Shown here: one piece after another, positions 43,987 to 52,624 of the stretch
Layout: each line of letters starts with the position of its first letter
How positions within the stretch are numbered: position 1 is the stretch's first letter
Source: Falsiroseomonas stagni DSM 19981
Lineage (GTDB): Bacteria; Pseudomonadota; Alphaproteobacteria; Acetobacterales; Acetobacteraceae
Assembly: GCF_900114315.1 (NCBI RefSeq)
Contig: NZ_FOSQ01000001.1
Location: 1,261,718-1,325,717 of the forward strand
Direction of reading: 5' to 3'
DNA: 64,000 bases
The notes under the pieces: model-generated
Told to the model about the DNA's origin: nothing
The model's database searches: none
The model's input: only the letters and a program-made list of their open reading frames with translations
Position numbers and translations under genes: made by a program

Positions 43987-46599
43987 ATGGACGATCTGCT
44001 CGCAGATTTCTTGACCGAGACGCATGAGGGCCTCGTGGCGCTCGATGCCGCGCTGCTGCGGCTGGAAAAGCAGCCGCAGGACAAGCCGACCCTGTCCGAG
44101 ATCTTCCGTCTGGTGCACACCATCAAGGGCACCTGCGGCTTCCTCGGCCTCGGGCGGCTGGAGAAGGTGGCGCATGCCGCGGAGAATGTCCTCGGCCTGT
44201 ATCGCGACGGCGTGCTCGCCGTCACGCCCGATGGCGTCACGCTCATCCTGAATGCGCTCGATCGCATCAAGGAGATCGTGGGCGGGCTGGAATCCGGCGG
44301 GGCGGAGCCCGTGGGCGACGATGCGGAGCTGATCCGCCGCCTGGATGCGGCCGCGACGGGCGACATGGCCGCCATCACCGCGGAGGCGCCGCCCGCGCCG
44401 AAGCCCGCGGAGGTGGCGGAGCCTGTCGTCGCTGAGGCCCCGGCGCCGGAACACCGTGCCGCTGCCGCGCCGCCGTCCGCGCCGCCGCCGGCGGAGCCGC
44501 AGGGCGAGGAATCCGCCTCCGGCGGCCGCGCGCCGCCGCAGAGCATCCGCGTCTCGGTCGACGTCCTCGAAGACCTGATGATGCTGGTCAGCGAATTGGT
44601 GCTGACGCGCAACCAGTTGATGCAGCTGGCCCGCGCGCGGGGCGACGGCGCCTATACCGTGCCGCTGCAGCGCCTGTCGCACATCACGTCGGACCTGCAG
44701 GACGGCGTGATGAAGACGCGCATGCAGCCGATCGGCAATGCCTGGGCGAAGATGCCGCGCCTGGTGCGCGACCTCTCCATCGAACTCGGCAAGAAGATCA
44801 ACCTGGAGATGCGCGGCGCGGATACCGAGCTGGATCGCCAGGTGCTTGAGCTCATCAAGGATCCGCTGACGCACATGGTGCGCAACAGCGCCGACCATGG
44901 GCTGGAGATGCCGGAGGACCGCCGCCGCGCCAACAAGTCCGAGACCGGGCGCATCATGCTCAACGCCTTTCATGAAGGCGGCCACATCCTCATCGAGATC
45001 GCCGATGACGGGAAGGGGCTGAGCACGGACCGCATCCGCGCCAAGGCGCTGTCGCAGGGGCTCGCTACCGAAGCCGAGATCGCGGCGATGAGCGAGCGGG
45101 AGGTGCATCGCTTCATCTTCCGTGCCGGCTTTTCCACCGCCGCCGCCGTCACCGCCGTCTCCGGCCGCGGCGTCGGCATGGATGTGGTGAAGACGAATGT
45201 GGAGAGGATCGGCGGCACCATCGACGTCTCCTCCACCGAGGGGCGCGGCACCAGCTTCACCATCAAGATCCCGCTGACGCTTGCGATCGTCTCCGCCCTG
45301 ATCGTGGAAGTGGCGGGGGAGCGCTTCGCCATCCCGCAGATCGGCGTGCTGGAACTGGTGCGCGTCGGCGGCGGCGCGGATACGCGGGTGGAGCGCATCA
45401 AGGATGCGCCCGTGCTGCGGCTGCGCGACCGGCTGCTGCCCCTCGTCTCTCTCGGCGCCGTGCTGGGGCTGGAGGAGCCGAAGGAGGTGCCGGTCGGTGG
45501 CAGCGGGGGCGGCGACAGCGGCGACATGGGCTTCGTCGTCGTCACCCAGGTCGGCGCGCATGTCTTCGGCATCATCGTGGACCGGCTGTTCGACACGGAG
45601 GAAATCGTCGTCAAGCCGGTGGCGCCGATCCTGCGCCATATCGGCATGTTCTCCGGCAACACCATCCTCGGCGATGGCAGCGTCATCATGATCCTGGACC
45701 CCAACGGCATCGCCCGCGTGACGGGCGTGGCCGGGGACGGGGCGGAGCAGCGGTCGATGGCTGGCCAGGCGACGAGTGGCGTGCGGTCCAACGACAAGAC
45801 GGCGCTGCTGCTGTTCCGCGCGGGGGATGCGACGCCGAAGGCGGTGCCGCTCGGCCTCATCGCGCGGCTCGACGACATCCCGGTCGAGAACATCGAGCAT
45901 TCCGGCGGCACGCCGGTGGTGCAGTATCGCGGCCAGCTGATGCCGCTGCTGTCCATGACCGGCGACTACGGCCCGCCGCAGGACGAACGCGGGCGCCAGA
46001 CGGTGCTGGTGTTCAGCGAGGGTGAGCGCAGCCTGGGCCTGATGGTCGATGCCATCCTGGACGTGGTGGATGAATCGCTGAACGTACAGGCCGGCCAGGG
46101 CCGCCCGGGCTTCCTGGGTTCCGCCGTCATCGCGGGCAAGGTCACGGACGTGGTCGATACCGCCTGGTGGCTGCGCCAGGCCGGCGGTGACTGGTTCCGC
46201 GCATCGCCCGCGCAGACCGTCACGCGCCGCCTGCTGGTGGTGGAGGACAGCGCCTTCTTCCGCGAACTCGTCGTCCCCGCCCTGGCGGCGGAGGGGTATG
46301 AGGTGGTCGCAGTCGAAAGCGCCACCCACGCGCTGAAGCTGCGTGAGCGTGGCGAGGTGTTCGACGGCATCGTCTCCGACATCGAGATGCCGGACATCGA
46401 CGGCTACGGCTTCGCGAAGGAAGTCCGCGCCGGCGGCGCCTGGGCGGGCCTGCCGATGATCGCCCTGACCGGGCGGGTGGAACCGGCTGCCGTGGCGCGC
46501 GGCCGCGCCGCCGGCTTCACGGATTATGTCGCGAAGTTCGACCGCGAAGCGCTGATCGGCAGCCTGGCGGAATGCTTCAACGTGCCGGTCGCGGCCTGA
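43987..46599 (+). CDS. cheA: Chemotaxis kinase CheA fused to a receiver domain (CheAY)
   Basis: This 870-residue kinase takes receptor signals and phosphorylates CheY and CheB. Domains in order: HPt with His44 (FRLVHTIKGTCGF); Pro/Ala linker 131-183; dimerisation helices about 186-250; ATPase with N box HMVRNSADHG (296-305), G1 DDGKG, G2 GRGVGMD (393-399); a CheW-like domain about 430-575; a second, weaker CheW-like domain about 604-735; and a receiver 747-865 with Asp798 (SDIEMPD). A CheA-CheY fusion is known in Rhodospirillum centenum. The doubled CheW-like region is less common. First gene of the cheAY-W-Y-B-R string. Confidence 0.95.
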   Translation: MDDLLADFLTETHEGLVALDAALLRLEKQPQDKPTLSEIFRLVHTIKGTCGFLGLGRLEKVAHAAENVLGLYRDGVLAVTPDGVTLILNALDRIKEIVGGLESGGAEPVGDDAELIRRLDAAATGDMAAITAEAPPAPKPAEVAEPVVAEAPAPEHRAAAAPPSAPPPAEPQGEESASGGRAPPQSIRVSVDVLEDLMMLVSELVLTRNQLMQLARARGDGAYTVPLQRLSHITSDLQDGVMKTRMQPIGNAWAKMPRLVRDLSIELGKKINLEMRGADTELDRQVLELIKDPLTHMVRNSADHGLEMPEDRRRANKSETGRIMLNAFHEGGHILIEIADDGKGLSTDRIRAKALSQGLATEAEIAAMSEREVHRFIFRAGFSTAAAVTAVSGRGVGMDVVKTNVERIGGTIDVSSTEGRGTSFTIKIPLTLAIVSALIVEVAGERFAIPQIGVLELVRVGGGADTRVERIKDAPVLRLRDRLLPLVSLGAVLGLEEPKEVPVGGSGGGDSGDMGFVVVTQVGAHVFGIIVDRLFDTEEIVVKPVAPILRHIGMFSGNTILGDGSVIMILDPNGIARVTGVAGDGAEQRSMAGQATSGVRSNDKTALLLFRAGDATPKAVPLGLIARLDDIPVENIEHSGGTPVVQYRGQLMPLLSMTGDYGPPQDERGRQTVLVFSEGERSLGLMVDAILDVVDESLNVQAGQGRPGFLGSAVIAGKVTDVVDTAWWLRQAGGDWFRASPAQTVTRRLLVVEDSAFFRELVVPALAAEGYEVVAVESATHALKLRERGEVFDGIVSDIEMPDIDGYGFAKEVRAGGAWAGLPMIALTGRVEPAAVARGRAAGFTDYVAKFDREALIGSLAECFNVPVAA

Positions 46600-46615
46600 G
46601 GCGGGGGAGGAAACG

Positions 46616-47080
46616 GTGCAAACCCAGTCTATCCAGTCGAGCATCGCCGATGCCGACCTGTTCCTGACACTCACGGTGGCGGGGCAGACCTGCGGCGTGC
46701 CGGTGCTCGTCGTGCGCGACGTGCTCGGCCCGCAGACCATCACCCGCATCCCGCTGGCGCCGCCGGAAGTGGCGGGCAGCCTGAACCTGCGTGGCCGCAT
46801 CGTCACCGCCATCGATCTGCGCCGCCGGCTGAACCTGGCGCCGCGGCCCGCGGAACAGCAGCCGATGAGCATCGTCGTCGAGATGGCGGGCGAGCTCTAC
46901 AGCATGCTGGCCGATGGGGTGGGGGAGGTGGTTCCACTGCGCTCGGAGGACAGCGCCCCCAACCCTCCGACGCTGGATCCGCTGTGGCGGGAGGTCTCCC
47001 GCGGCGTGCACCGCCGGGACGGCCAGCTCCTCATCGTGCTGGATGTGGAACGCGTGCTGACGATCGGCGGTGGCCGATGA
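46616..47080 (+). CDS. cheW: Chemotaxis coupling protein CheW
   Basis: The 154-residue protein is a single CheW domain that links receptors to CheA. FLTLTVAGQTCGVPVLVVRD leads to ITRIPLAPPEVAGSLNLRGR and IVTAIDLRRRLNL, the expected core, with VLDVERVL near the end. A GTG start follows a GGGAGGA ribosome site. Its stop overlaps the cheY ATG (ATGA). Confidence 0.95.
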   Translation: MQTQSIQSSIADADLFLTLTVAGQTCGVPVLVVRDVLGPQTITRIPLAPPEVAGSLNLRGRIVTAIDLRRRLNLAPRPAEQQPMSIVVEMAGELYSMLADGVGEVVPLRSEDSAPNPPTLDPLWREVSRGVHRRDGQLLIVLDVERVLTIGGGR

Positions 47081-47484
47081 GTGCCCCGCACGCCCAGCCG
47101 GCGAAGCGCGGCTGCCTGGTGGTGGATGACAGCAAGGTGGTCCGCAAGGCCGCGCGCCGCATCCTGGAGAGCCTGGGCTTCGAGGTGCGGGAGGCGGAGG
47201 ACGGCGCCAAGGCGCTGGAGGCCTGCCGCGAGGCGTTGCCGGAGCTGGTGATGCTGGACTGGAACATGCCGGTCATGGACGGCATCACCTTCCTGCGCGC
47301 CGCGAGGGCCGAATTCGGGCCGAGCGAGCCGATCATCGTTCTCTGCACCACCGAATGCGGCTTCGACCGGATCCTGGAGGCGCTGGAAGCCGGCGCGCAG
47401 GAATACGTCATGAAGCCCTTCGATGCGGAGATCATCGGCGGCAAGCTCGCGCAACTCGGCCTGATCCAGGCAGAGGCTGCCTGA
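47077..47484 (+). CDS. cheY: Response regulator CheY
   Basis: The 135-residue single-domain receiver has the acidic pair Asp17-Asp18 (CLVVDDSKVVRK), phospho-acceptor Asp61 (MLDWNMPVMDG), the Thr switch in LCTTECG, and Lys in VMKPFD. Phosphorylated CheY binds the flagellar switch or another target. It overlaps cheW by four bases. Confidence 0.94.
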   Translation: MSAPHAQPAKRGCLVVDDSKVVRKAARRILESLGFEVREAEDGAKALEACREALPELVMLDWNMPVMDGITFLRAARAEFGPSEPIIVLCTTECGFDRILEALEAGAQEYVMKPFDAEIIGGKLAQLGLIQAEAA

Positions 47485-47486
47485 CA

Positions 47487-48593
47487 TTGACGGGCCCTGT
47501 AAGGGTGATGCTCTGCGATGACAGTGCCGCGGCGCGGGCTGTCATGGCGCGGATGCTCTCCACCGATCCTGGCATCGAGGTCATCGCGAAGGCGACCGAC
47601 GGCACGGAGGCCGTGGCACAGCTTTCAGCGATGAAGGCGATGGACCGGCCGCAGGTGATCCTGCTGGACCTGGAAATGCCGCGCATGGACGGGATGACCG
47701 CCCTGCCGCACCTGCTGCGCGTGGCGCCCGAGACCTCCATCATCGTGGCCAGCGCGCTGAGCCAGCGCGGCGCCAAGGCGACGATGGAGGCGTTGCGCGC
47801 CGGCGCGGTGGACTATGTGCCGAAGCCCTCCGCCGCCGCCGGCGGCATGAATGGCGGGCAGTTCCAGGCGGAACTGGTGGCGAAGGTGAAGGGCTGGGCG
47901 CGCATGCGCCGGCGCGCCCCGGCCTCCGCCCCCATGCCCGCGATGCGCATGGCAGCGCCGATGGCGCGGCCCGTGGCGGCGGCGGCGGCCGGCGTGGCGG
48001 CCACGCTGAAGCCGCGGGTCATCGCCATCGGGTCCTCCACCGGCGGGCCGCAGGCGCTGGCGGTGCTGGTGGCGAAGCTGAACCGGCCGCTTGCCGTGCC
48101 GGTGGTGGCGGTGCAGCACATGCCGGCGGGGTTCACGACCCTGCTGGCGGACCATCTGAACCGCATCGGCGCGCTGCCCTGCAGCGAGGCCAAGGATGGG
48201 GAGGCCTTGCTGCCCGGCCGCTTCTACCTGGCGCCCGGCGACCGGCATCTGCTGGTCCAGCCTGCCGGGCAGGGCTTCGTGGCGCAGTTGTCGGACGGGC
48301 CGCCGGAGAATTTCTGCCGCCCGGCCGTGGACCCGATGCTGCGCAGCCTGGTCGCGTCGTGCCAGGGCAAGGTGCTTGCCGCGATCCTGACCGGCATGGG
48401 CAGCGATGGCCTGGCGGGCAGCCGCGCCCTGGTGGCCGCGGGCGGCCAGGTGCTGGCGCAGGATGAGGCGAGTTCGGTGGTCTGGGGCATGCCCGGCGCG
48501 GTCGCCAAGGCGGGCATCGCGGCCGCCGTCACGAGTATCGAGGAAATCGCGGAGCGCATTGTCGCTGCTGGCGGAAACGGAAGGCGCACATGA
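47487..48593 (+). CDS. cheB: Chemotaxis protein-glutamate methylesterase CheB
   Basis: The 368-residue protein has an N-terminal receiver (Asp61 in LLDLEMPRMDGMTALP), an Ala/Met/Pro linker, and a C-terminal esterase. The catalytic Ser is in IAIGSSTGGPQAL, the His in AVQHMPAGFT, and the Asp in GMGSDGLAGSRAL. It removes methyl groups from receptors. The start is uncertain: TTG 47487 has AGAGG upstream, but GTG 47505 or ATG 47508 would keep the whole receiver strand. It overlaps cheR by four bases. Confidence 0.94.
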   Translation: MTGPVRVMLCDDSAAARAVMARMLSTDPGIEVIAKATDGTEAVAQLSAMKAMDRPQVILLDLEMPRMDGMTALPHLLRVAPETSIIVASALSQRGAKATMEALRAGAVDYVPKPSAAAGGMNGGQFQAELVAKVKGWARMRRRAPASAPMPAMRMAAPMARPVAAAAAGVAATLKPRVIAIGSSTGGPQALAVLVAKLNRPLAVPVVAVQHMPAGFTTLLADHLNRIGALPCSEAKDGEALLPGRFYLAPGDRHLLVQPAGQGFVAQLSDGPPENFCRPAVDPMLRSLVASCQGKVLAAILTGMGSDGLAGSRALVAAGGQVLAQDEASSVVWGMPGAVAKAGIAAAVTSIEEIAERIVAAGGNGRRT

Positions 48594-49411
48594 GCAGTGA
48601 TGGATTCGCTGACGTCGCGGGCGTGGTTCGCCGCCGCTCGGGCATCGTCCTGACCGATGACAAGGCCTATCTGCTGGAAACGCGGCTGGGGCCGGTGCTG
48701 CAGAAATTCGGGCTGGCCTCCATCGGCGCGCTCGGCGCGAAGCTGCGGCAGCGCCCGGATGAGCAGCTGGAACGCGCGGTGGTGGAAGCGCTGACCACGC
48801 ATGAAAGCTCGTTCTTCCGAGACGGCAAGCCCTTCGAGCATCTGGCGAAGCTGCTGCCGCGGATGCTCGCACCCGGTCGCACGGGGCCGCTGCGCATCTG
48901 GTCCGCGGCCTGTTCGACGGGGCAGGAGCCCTATTCGATCGCGATGCTGGTGGCGGATGCGCTGGCGGGGCGCCCCGGGCCGAAGGTGGAGATCCTGGCC
49001 ACCGACATCTCCGGCGACGTGATCGGCCGCGCGAAGCAGGGCGTCTACACGCAGTTCGAAGTCCAGCGCGGCCTGCCGATCCGCTCCCTCGTGAAGTACT
49101 TCAAGCAGGACGGCGCCAAGTGGCGGATCAACCCCGACCTTGCCGCCATGGTGCGGTTCGAGGAGCGGAACCTGCTGACGGACCTCTCCTCGCTCGGCAA
49201 GTTCGACGCGATCTTCTGCCGGAACGTGCTGATCTACTTCGATGCGCCGACCAAGACCCGGGTGCTGGATTCGCTCGCCAAGCGGCTGAACCCGGACGGT
49301 GTCCTCTACCTCGGCGGTGCGGAGACGGTGCTAGGGCTGACCGACCGGCTGGTGCCGGTTTCCGGGGAGCGCGGCGCCTACAGCGTGGCCGAACAGCGGG
49401 CGGCGGCCTGA
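48590..49411 (+). CDS. cheR: Chemotaxis protein methyltransferase CheR
   Basis: The 273-residue enzyme methylates receptor glutamates. The N-terminal helical domain ends in TTHESSFFRDGKPFEHL. The SAM domain follows with RIWSAACSTGQEPYSIAMLV (motif I), ILATDISGDVIGRAKQGVYT, and FDAIFCRNVLIYFDAPTKTR. The end of the operon is marked by a strong hairpin 9 bases later. No MCP or CheD gene is included. Confidence 0.95.
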   Translation: MSSDGFADVAGVVRRRSGIVLTDDKAYLLETRLGPVLQKFGLASIGALGAKLRQRPDEQLERAVVEALTTHESSFFRDGKPFEHLAKLLPRMLAPGRTGPLRIWSAACSTGQEPYSIAMLVADALAGRPGPKVEILATDISGDVIGRAKQGVYTQFEVQRGLPIRSLVKYFKQDGAKWRINPDLAAMVRFEERNLLTDLSSLGKFDAIFCRNVLIYFDAPTKTRVLDSLAKRLNPDGVLYLGGAETVLGLTDRLVPVSGERGAYSVAEQRAAA

Positions 49412-49420
49412 GCGACCGGT

Positions 49421-49446
49421 GATCCCGCGCGGGGCCGCGCGGGATC
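49421..49446. terminator. Bidirectional hairpin terminator between cheR and the cco cluster
   Basis: GATCCCGCGCG (49421-49431), GGGC loop, CGCGCGGGATC (49436-49446): a perfect 11-bp stem in the 45-base gap between convergent operons. There is no T-run on either side. Confidence 0.65.
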
Positions 49447-49456
49447 ATCCACGCCG

Positions 49457-49633
49457 TCAGTGGCGCGCGGCGTCCGCCGCATCGAAATGCCGCTTCACCA
49501 GGAACAGCGCGAACATCACGCCGAAGCCGAACAGGCCATAGCCGAAGATGGCGAGCGCCGCGTCATGCGCGGCCGCCGCGGTGGCCAGGCCGAGCAGGGC
49601 GGTGATGGCGGAGAAGACCATGAAGTAGATCAT
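49457..49633 (-). CDS. 58-residue membrane protein coupled to ccoS
   Basis: The small frame (MIYFMVFSAITALLGLATAA...) has two hydrophobic segments (about 3-20 and 28-46) and ends in KRHFDAADAARH. AAGGAGT lies 8 bases upstream of its ATG, and the ATG overlaps the ccoS stop (ATGA), so it is very likely translated as the last gene of the cco cluster. I recognise no family. A role in oxidase assembly or stability is inferred from position only. Confidence 0.68.
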   Translation of the reverse strand: MIYFMVFSAITALLGLATAAAAHDAALAIFGYGLFGFGVMFALFLVKRHFDAADAARH

Positions 49634-49791
49634 CGGCGGGACTCCTTCTGGGGTTGATCGTCGAACAGGATGCGGGACGCGGCGCCATCGAGATCGTCGT
49701 ATTGACGGTTCCGCAGCGTCCAGAGGAACAGGGCCAGCGCCAGCAGGCCGAGGAACAGGGCGGCCGGCACCAGGAAGACCAGGGCGTTCAC
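49630..49791 (-). CDS. ccoS: cbb3-type cytochrome oxidase assembly protein CcoS
   Basis: The 53-residue protein has one membrane segment (about 5-24) followed by LRNRQYDDLDGAASRILFDD, the conserved CcoS tail (Q-x-D-D-L-x-G...R-I-L-x-D-D). CcoS is needed for cofactor insertion into the cbb3 oxidase. The GTG start overlaps the ccoI stop (GTGA), and its stop overlaps the next small gene. Confidence 0.9.
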   Translation of the reverse strand: MNALVFLVPAALFLGLLALALFLWTLRNRQYDDLDGAASRILFDDQPQKESRR

Positions 49792-52145
49792 GACGAAGCC
49801 TCCTTGCCCGCGCGCAGCGCGTTCAGAATGACGATGATGGAGCTGCTCGCCATCACGACGGCGGCGATCAGCGGCGTGACCAGGCCCAGCACCGCCATCG
49901 GCACCGCCACGACATTGTAGATCAGGCTGAAGGCGATGTTCTGCTTCGCCAGCAGCTGCGCCTTGCGCGCCGCGCGGATGGCGGCGGGCAGCGCAGAGAG
50001 ACCATCGCCGCGCAGCACGAGGTCCGATGTCGCCTGCGCGATGTCCGTGCCGGTCGCAGGGCTGGCGGAGACATGCGCGAGCGCCAGCGCGGCGGCATCG
50101 TTGATTCCATCGCCCACCATGAGGGGCCGCGCGCCCTGCTGGCGAAGGGCCTCGATCCGCGCGGCCTTGTCGGCTGGTGTGGCGCGGGCCTGCCAGGGGC
50201 CGATGCCCGTCGCGACGGCCGCTTCCTCCACCGCGCCGGCGCCGTCGCCGGAGAGCAGTTCCGTGGTCAGGCCGAGTGCCTGCAACTCCGCCACCACGCG
50301 CGCCGCATCGGGCCGCAGCGCATCAGCGAAGCGGAAGGCGACCGGCGCCTGGCCGGGGATGGCGAGATGCAGCGACATGCCGGAATCCGCCGCATCGTCG
50401 AACCCACAGAAGCGCGCGCTGCCAAGCCGGCTGTCACCATGCATCAGCCCGCTGCCGGGTACTTCCTCCACGCCATCCAGCGCCGGGGCGTCCGGGCAGG
50501 CGCGGACCAGGGCCTGCGCCAGCGGGTGCCGGCTGCCATGCGCCATGGAGGCCGCCTGCCGCAGCGCGGCGGCGTCCAGCGCGGGGTCCTCGATCAGCGT
50601 GGGATGGCCGAGCGTCAGCGTGCCGGTCTTGTCCAGCACAACATGGTCGGCGGAGGCCAGGCGTTCCAGCGCGGTGGCGGAGGCCACCAGCACGCCGCGG
50701 CGGAACAGCGCGCCGACGGTCGCCACCTGCACCGCCGGCACCGCGATGGCGAGGCCGCAGGGGCAGGTCACGATCAGCGCCGCCACCGCCGGCACCAGCG
50801 CCGCCTGCCAGGTGAGCCCCATGCCCAGCCACCAGCCGAGGAAGGTCATCGCCGCCACGGCATGGATGACGGGCACGTACCAGCGCGCCGCGCGATCGGC
50901 GATGGACACGAAGCGCCCGCGGCCCTGTTCCGCCTTCTCGATCAGCAGGCCGAGGGCGGCCAGCGACCCGTCCTTCGCCGCGGCGGTGACGCGCAGCGTG
51001 AAGGCGCTGCCCATGTTGACTGCGCCCGCCATCAGCGCATCCCCGGCGGCGATCCGGCGGGGCAGGGATTCACCGGTGGTGGCGCTGGTGTCGAGCAGCA
51101 CGTCGTTGCCGGCGGTGCCATCCAGCCGCAGCCGGTCGCCGGTCGCGACCAGCAGCAGATCCCCGGCGCGCACGCTGGCCACCGGCACGGCGCGCGTCGA
51201 TCCATCGGCCAGGCGCAGCTCCACGCTGCCATCCTGCAGCGCCAGCAGCTCCGCCACCGCCTGGCGGGCGCGGCGCCGCATGCCGCGATCCAGCACGCGG
51301 CCGGCCAGCAGCAAGGCGAGCAGCGCGGTCGCGCCATCGAACCAGGTATAGGGGCCGTTGCGGATCGCCTCGCTCAGGCTCATCGCCGTGGTGGCCAGCA
51401 CGCCGAGCGAGACGGCGAGGTCCATGTTCGCGCGGCCCGCGCGGATGGCGTGCCAGGCGGAGCGGTAGAAGGGCATGCCCGCCACCAGCACCGTCGGCAG
51501 GCCGAACAGCGCCGCCAGCCAGTGCATCAGCGCGCGGGTATGCTCCCCCATGTCGCCGCCGACCCAGACGGCGACGGAGACGAGCATGACGTTCATCGAC
51601 CCGAAGGCGGCGATGCCGAGCGCACGGACCAGTTGCCGGCCTTCCTCATCCTCCGTCGCGCGCAGGCAGGCGGGGGACCAGGGCGCGATGCGGAAACCGA
51701 GCCGCGCCACCAGCGCCGCCAGCGCCCGCGCCCGCGCCGCGTCGCCGCGCCAGCGGATGGACAGCCGGCGGGCGGTCAGGTTGACGCGCGCGCGCAGCAC
51801 ATCGGGTTCCGCCGCCAGCGCCTGTTCGATCAGCCAGACGCAGGCGCCGCAGGTCAGGCCACTGACCATGAGGTCGAGGGAGAGCGTGCCATCGGCCTCC
51901 GTCTGCGCCAGCGATGCGAAATCGACGGCGGAGGGCAGGTCCTCCGGCCGCAGGGCGCCGGCCACGGCTTCCTGCCGCGCATAGAAGGCGGAGAGGCCGA
52001 GGCCGCGCACGAGGGCATGGGCGGCGGCGCAGCCATGGCAGCAGAACTCGCCCTGGCCCGGCGCCAGCTCCGCGCTGCAATGCGCACACTGCGCGCGGGA
52101 CAGGCCCGGTGCGAAGGCGCGCGGAAGGCCGACGCTGGCATTCAT
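49788..52145 (-). CDS. ccoI: Copper-transporting P1B-type ATPase CcoI/FixI
   Basis: The 785-residue ATPase exports copper toward the periplasm for cbb3 oxidase assembly. An N-terminal Cys-rich part (CAHCSAEL, FCCHGCAAAH) precedes a heavy-metal domain with LTCGACVWLIEQAL. The membrane metal site is TCPCGLAIAVP, the phosphorylation site DKTGTLTLGHP, and the hinge GDGINDAAALALAHV. The Cys-rich extension ahead of the metal domain is typical of FixI, not CopA. It is coupled to ccoH and ccoS by overlaps. The ATG at 52145 is chosen because the frame upstream belongs to ccoH sequence. Confidence 0.94.
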   Translation of the reverse strand: MNASVGLPRAFAPGLSRAQCAHCSAELAPGQGEFCCHGCAAAHALVRGLGLSAFYARQEAVAGALRPEDLPSAVDFASLAQTEADGTLSLDLMVSGLTCGACVWLIEQALAAEPDVLRARVNLTARRLSIRWRGDAARARALAALVARLGFRIAPWSPACLRATEDEEGRQLVRALGIAAFGSMNVMLVSVAVWVGGDMGEHTRALMHWLAALFGLPTVLVAGMPFYRSAWHAIRAGRANMDLAVSLGVLATTAMSLSEAIRNGPYTWFDGATALLALLLAGRVLDRGMRRRARQAVAELLALQDGSVELRLADGSTRAVPVASVRAGDLLLVATGDRLRLDGTAGNDVLLDTSATTGESLPRRIAAGDALMAGAVNMGSAFTLRVTAAAKDGSLAALGLLIEKAEQGRGRFVSIADRAARWYVPVIHAVAAMTFLGWWLGMGLTWQAALVPAVAALIVTCPCGLAIAVPAVQVATVGALFRRGVLVASATALERLASADHVVLDKTGTLTLGHPTLIEDPALDAAALRQAASMAHGSRHPLAQALVRACPDAPALDGVEEVPGSGLMHGDSRLGSARFCGFDDAADSGMSLHLAIPGQAPVAFRFADALRPDAARVVAELQALGLTTELLSGDGAGAVEEAAVATGIGPWQARATPADKAARIEALRQQGARPLMVGDGINDAAALALAHVSASPATGTDIAQATSDLVLRGDGLSALPAAIRAARKAQLLAKQNIAFSLIYNVVAVPMAVLGLVTPLIAAVVMASSSIIVILNALRAGKEASS

Positions 52146-52624
52146 GGCAGGATCATCCGCTGGCGGATGTCGAGCGCCTGGCCATCCGGCCCAAGGAAGC
52201 GCAGCACCGCATCCCATTGGCCGGGCTGGCGGGCGCCGGTCTCCGCGCGGAAGCTGCCCGTGGCGGTGGCGGCGAAGTCGAGCGGCAGGGTCGTGCCCTC
52301 CAGCGGGCGGAGCAGCCGGCCTTCGAGGCGCCCCGGCACCGCGCCGCCATCGCGATCCTTCACCGTCACCACGACGCTGCCGCCGCGAAGCTGGACATCC
52401 GCGCGCCAGCCGAGCGCCGCCTGGCGGGACGCGGCCTCGATCACGTCGTTGTAGGTGCGGCCGCGATCATAGGCACGGCCCGTGGTGACGCCGGTGAAGG
52501 TGGTGAGGGCGAAGAACACCAGCACCATGTTCACGACGACGACGAGCAGCATGCCGCCGACGAAGACCCAGGGAATCCAGCGGCCGCGTGGCAGGGCGGC
52601 GGGCTTCATGACCATGTCGCTCAT
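52142..52624 (-). CDS. ccoH: cbb3 oxidase assembly protein CcoH/FixH
   Basis: The 160-residue protein has one N-terminal membrane segment (about 19-42, VGGMLLVVVVNMVLVFFALT). A periplasmic FixH domain follows, with TTGRAYDRGRTYNDVIEAAS, then AALGWRADVQL, the conserved Y-N and LGW elements. It helps insert copper or stabilise the oxidase together with CcoI. Its ATG overlaps the ccoG stop and its stop overlaps ccoI. Confidence 0.9.
   Translation of the reverse strand: MSDMVMKPAALPRGRWIPWVFVGGMLLVVVVNMVLVFFALTTFTGVTTGRAYDRGRTYNDVIEAASRQAALGWRADVQLRGGSVVVTVKDRDGGAVPGRLEGRLLRPLEGTTLPLDFAATATGSFRAETGARQPGQWDAVLRFLGPDGQALDIRQRMILP

Noticed and set aside
43156-46872. A minus-strand open frame of about 1240 codons opposite chpT-cheAY
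   Set aside because: Same reason: a low-complexity shadow of a well-supported gene.
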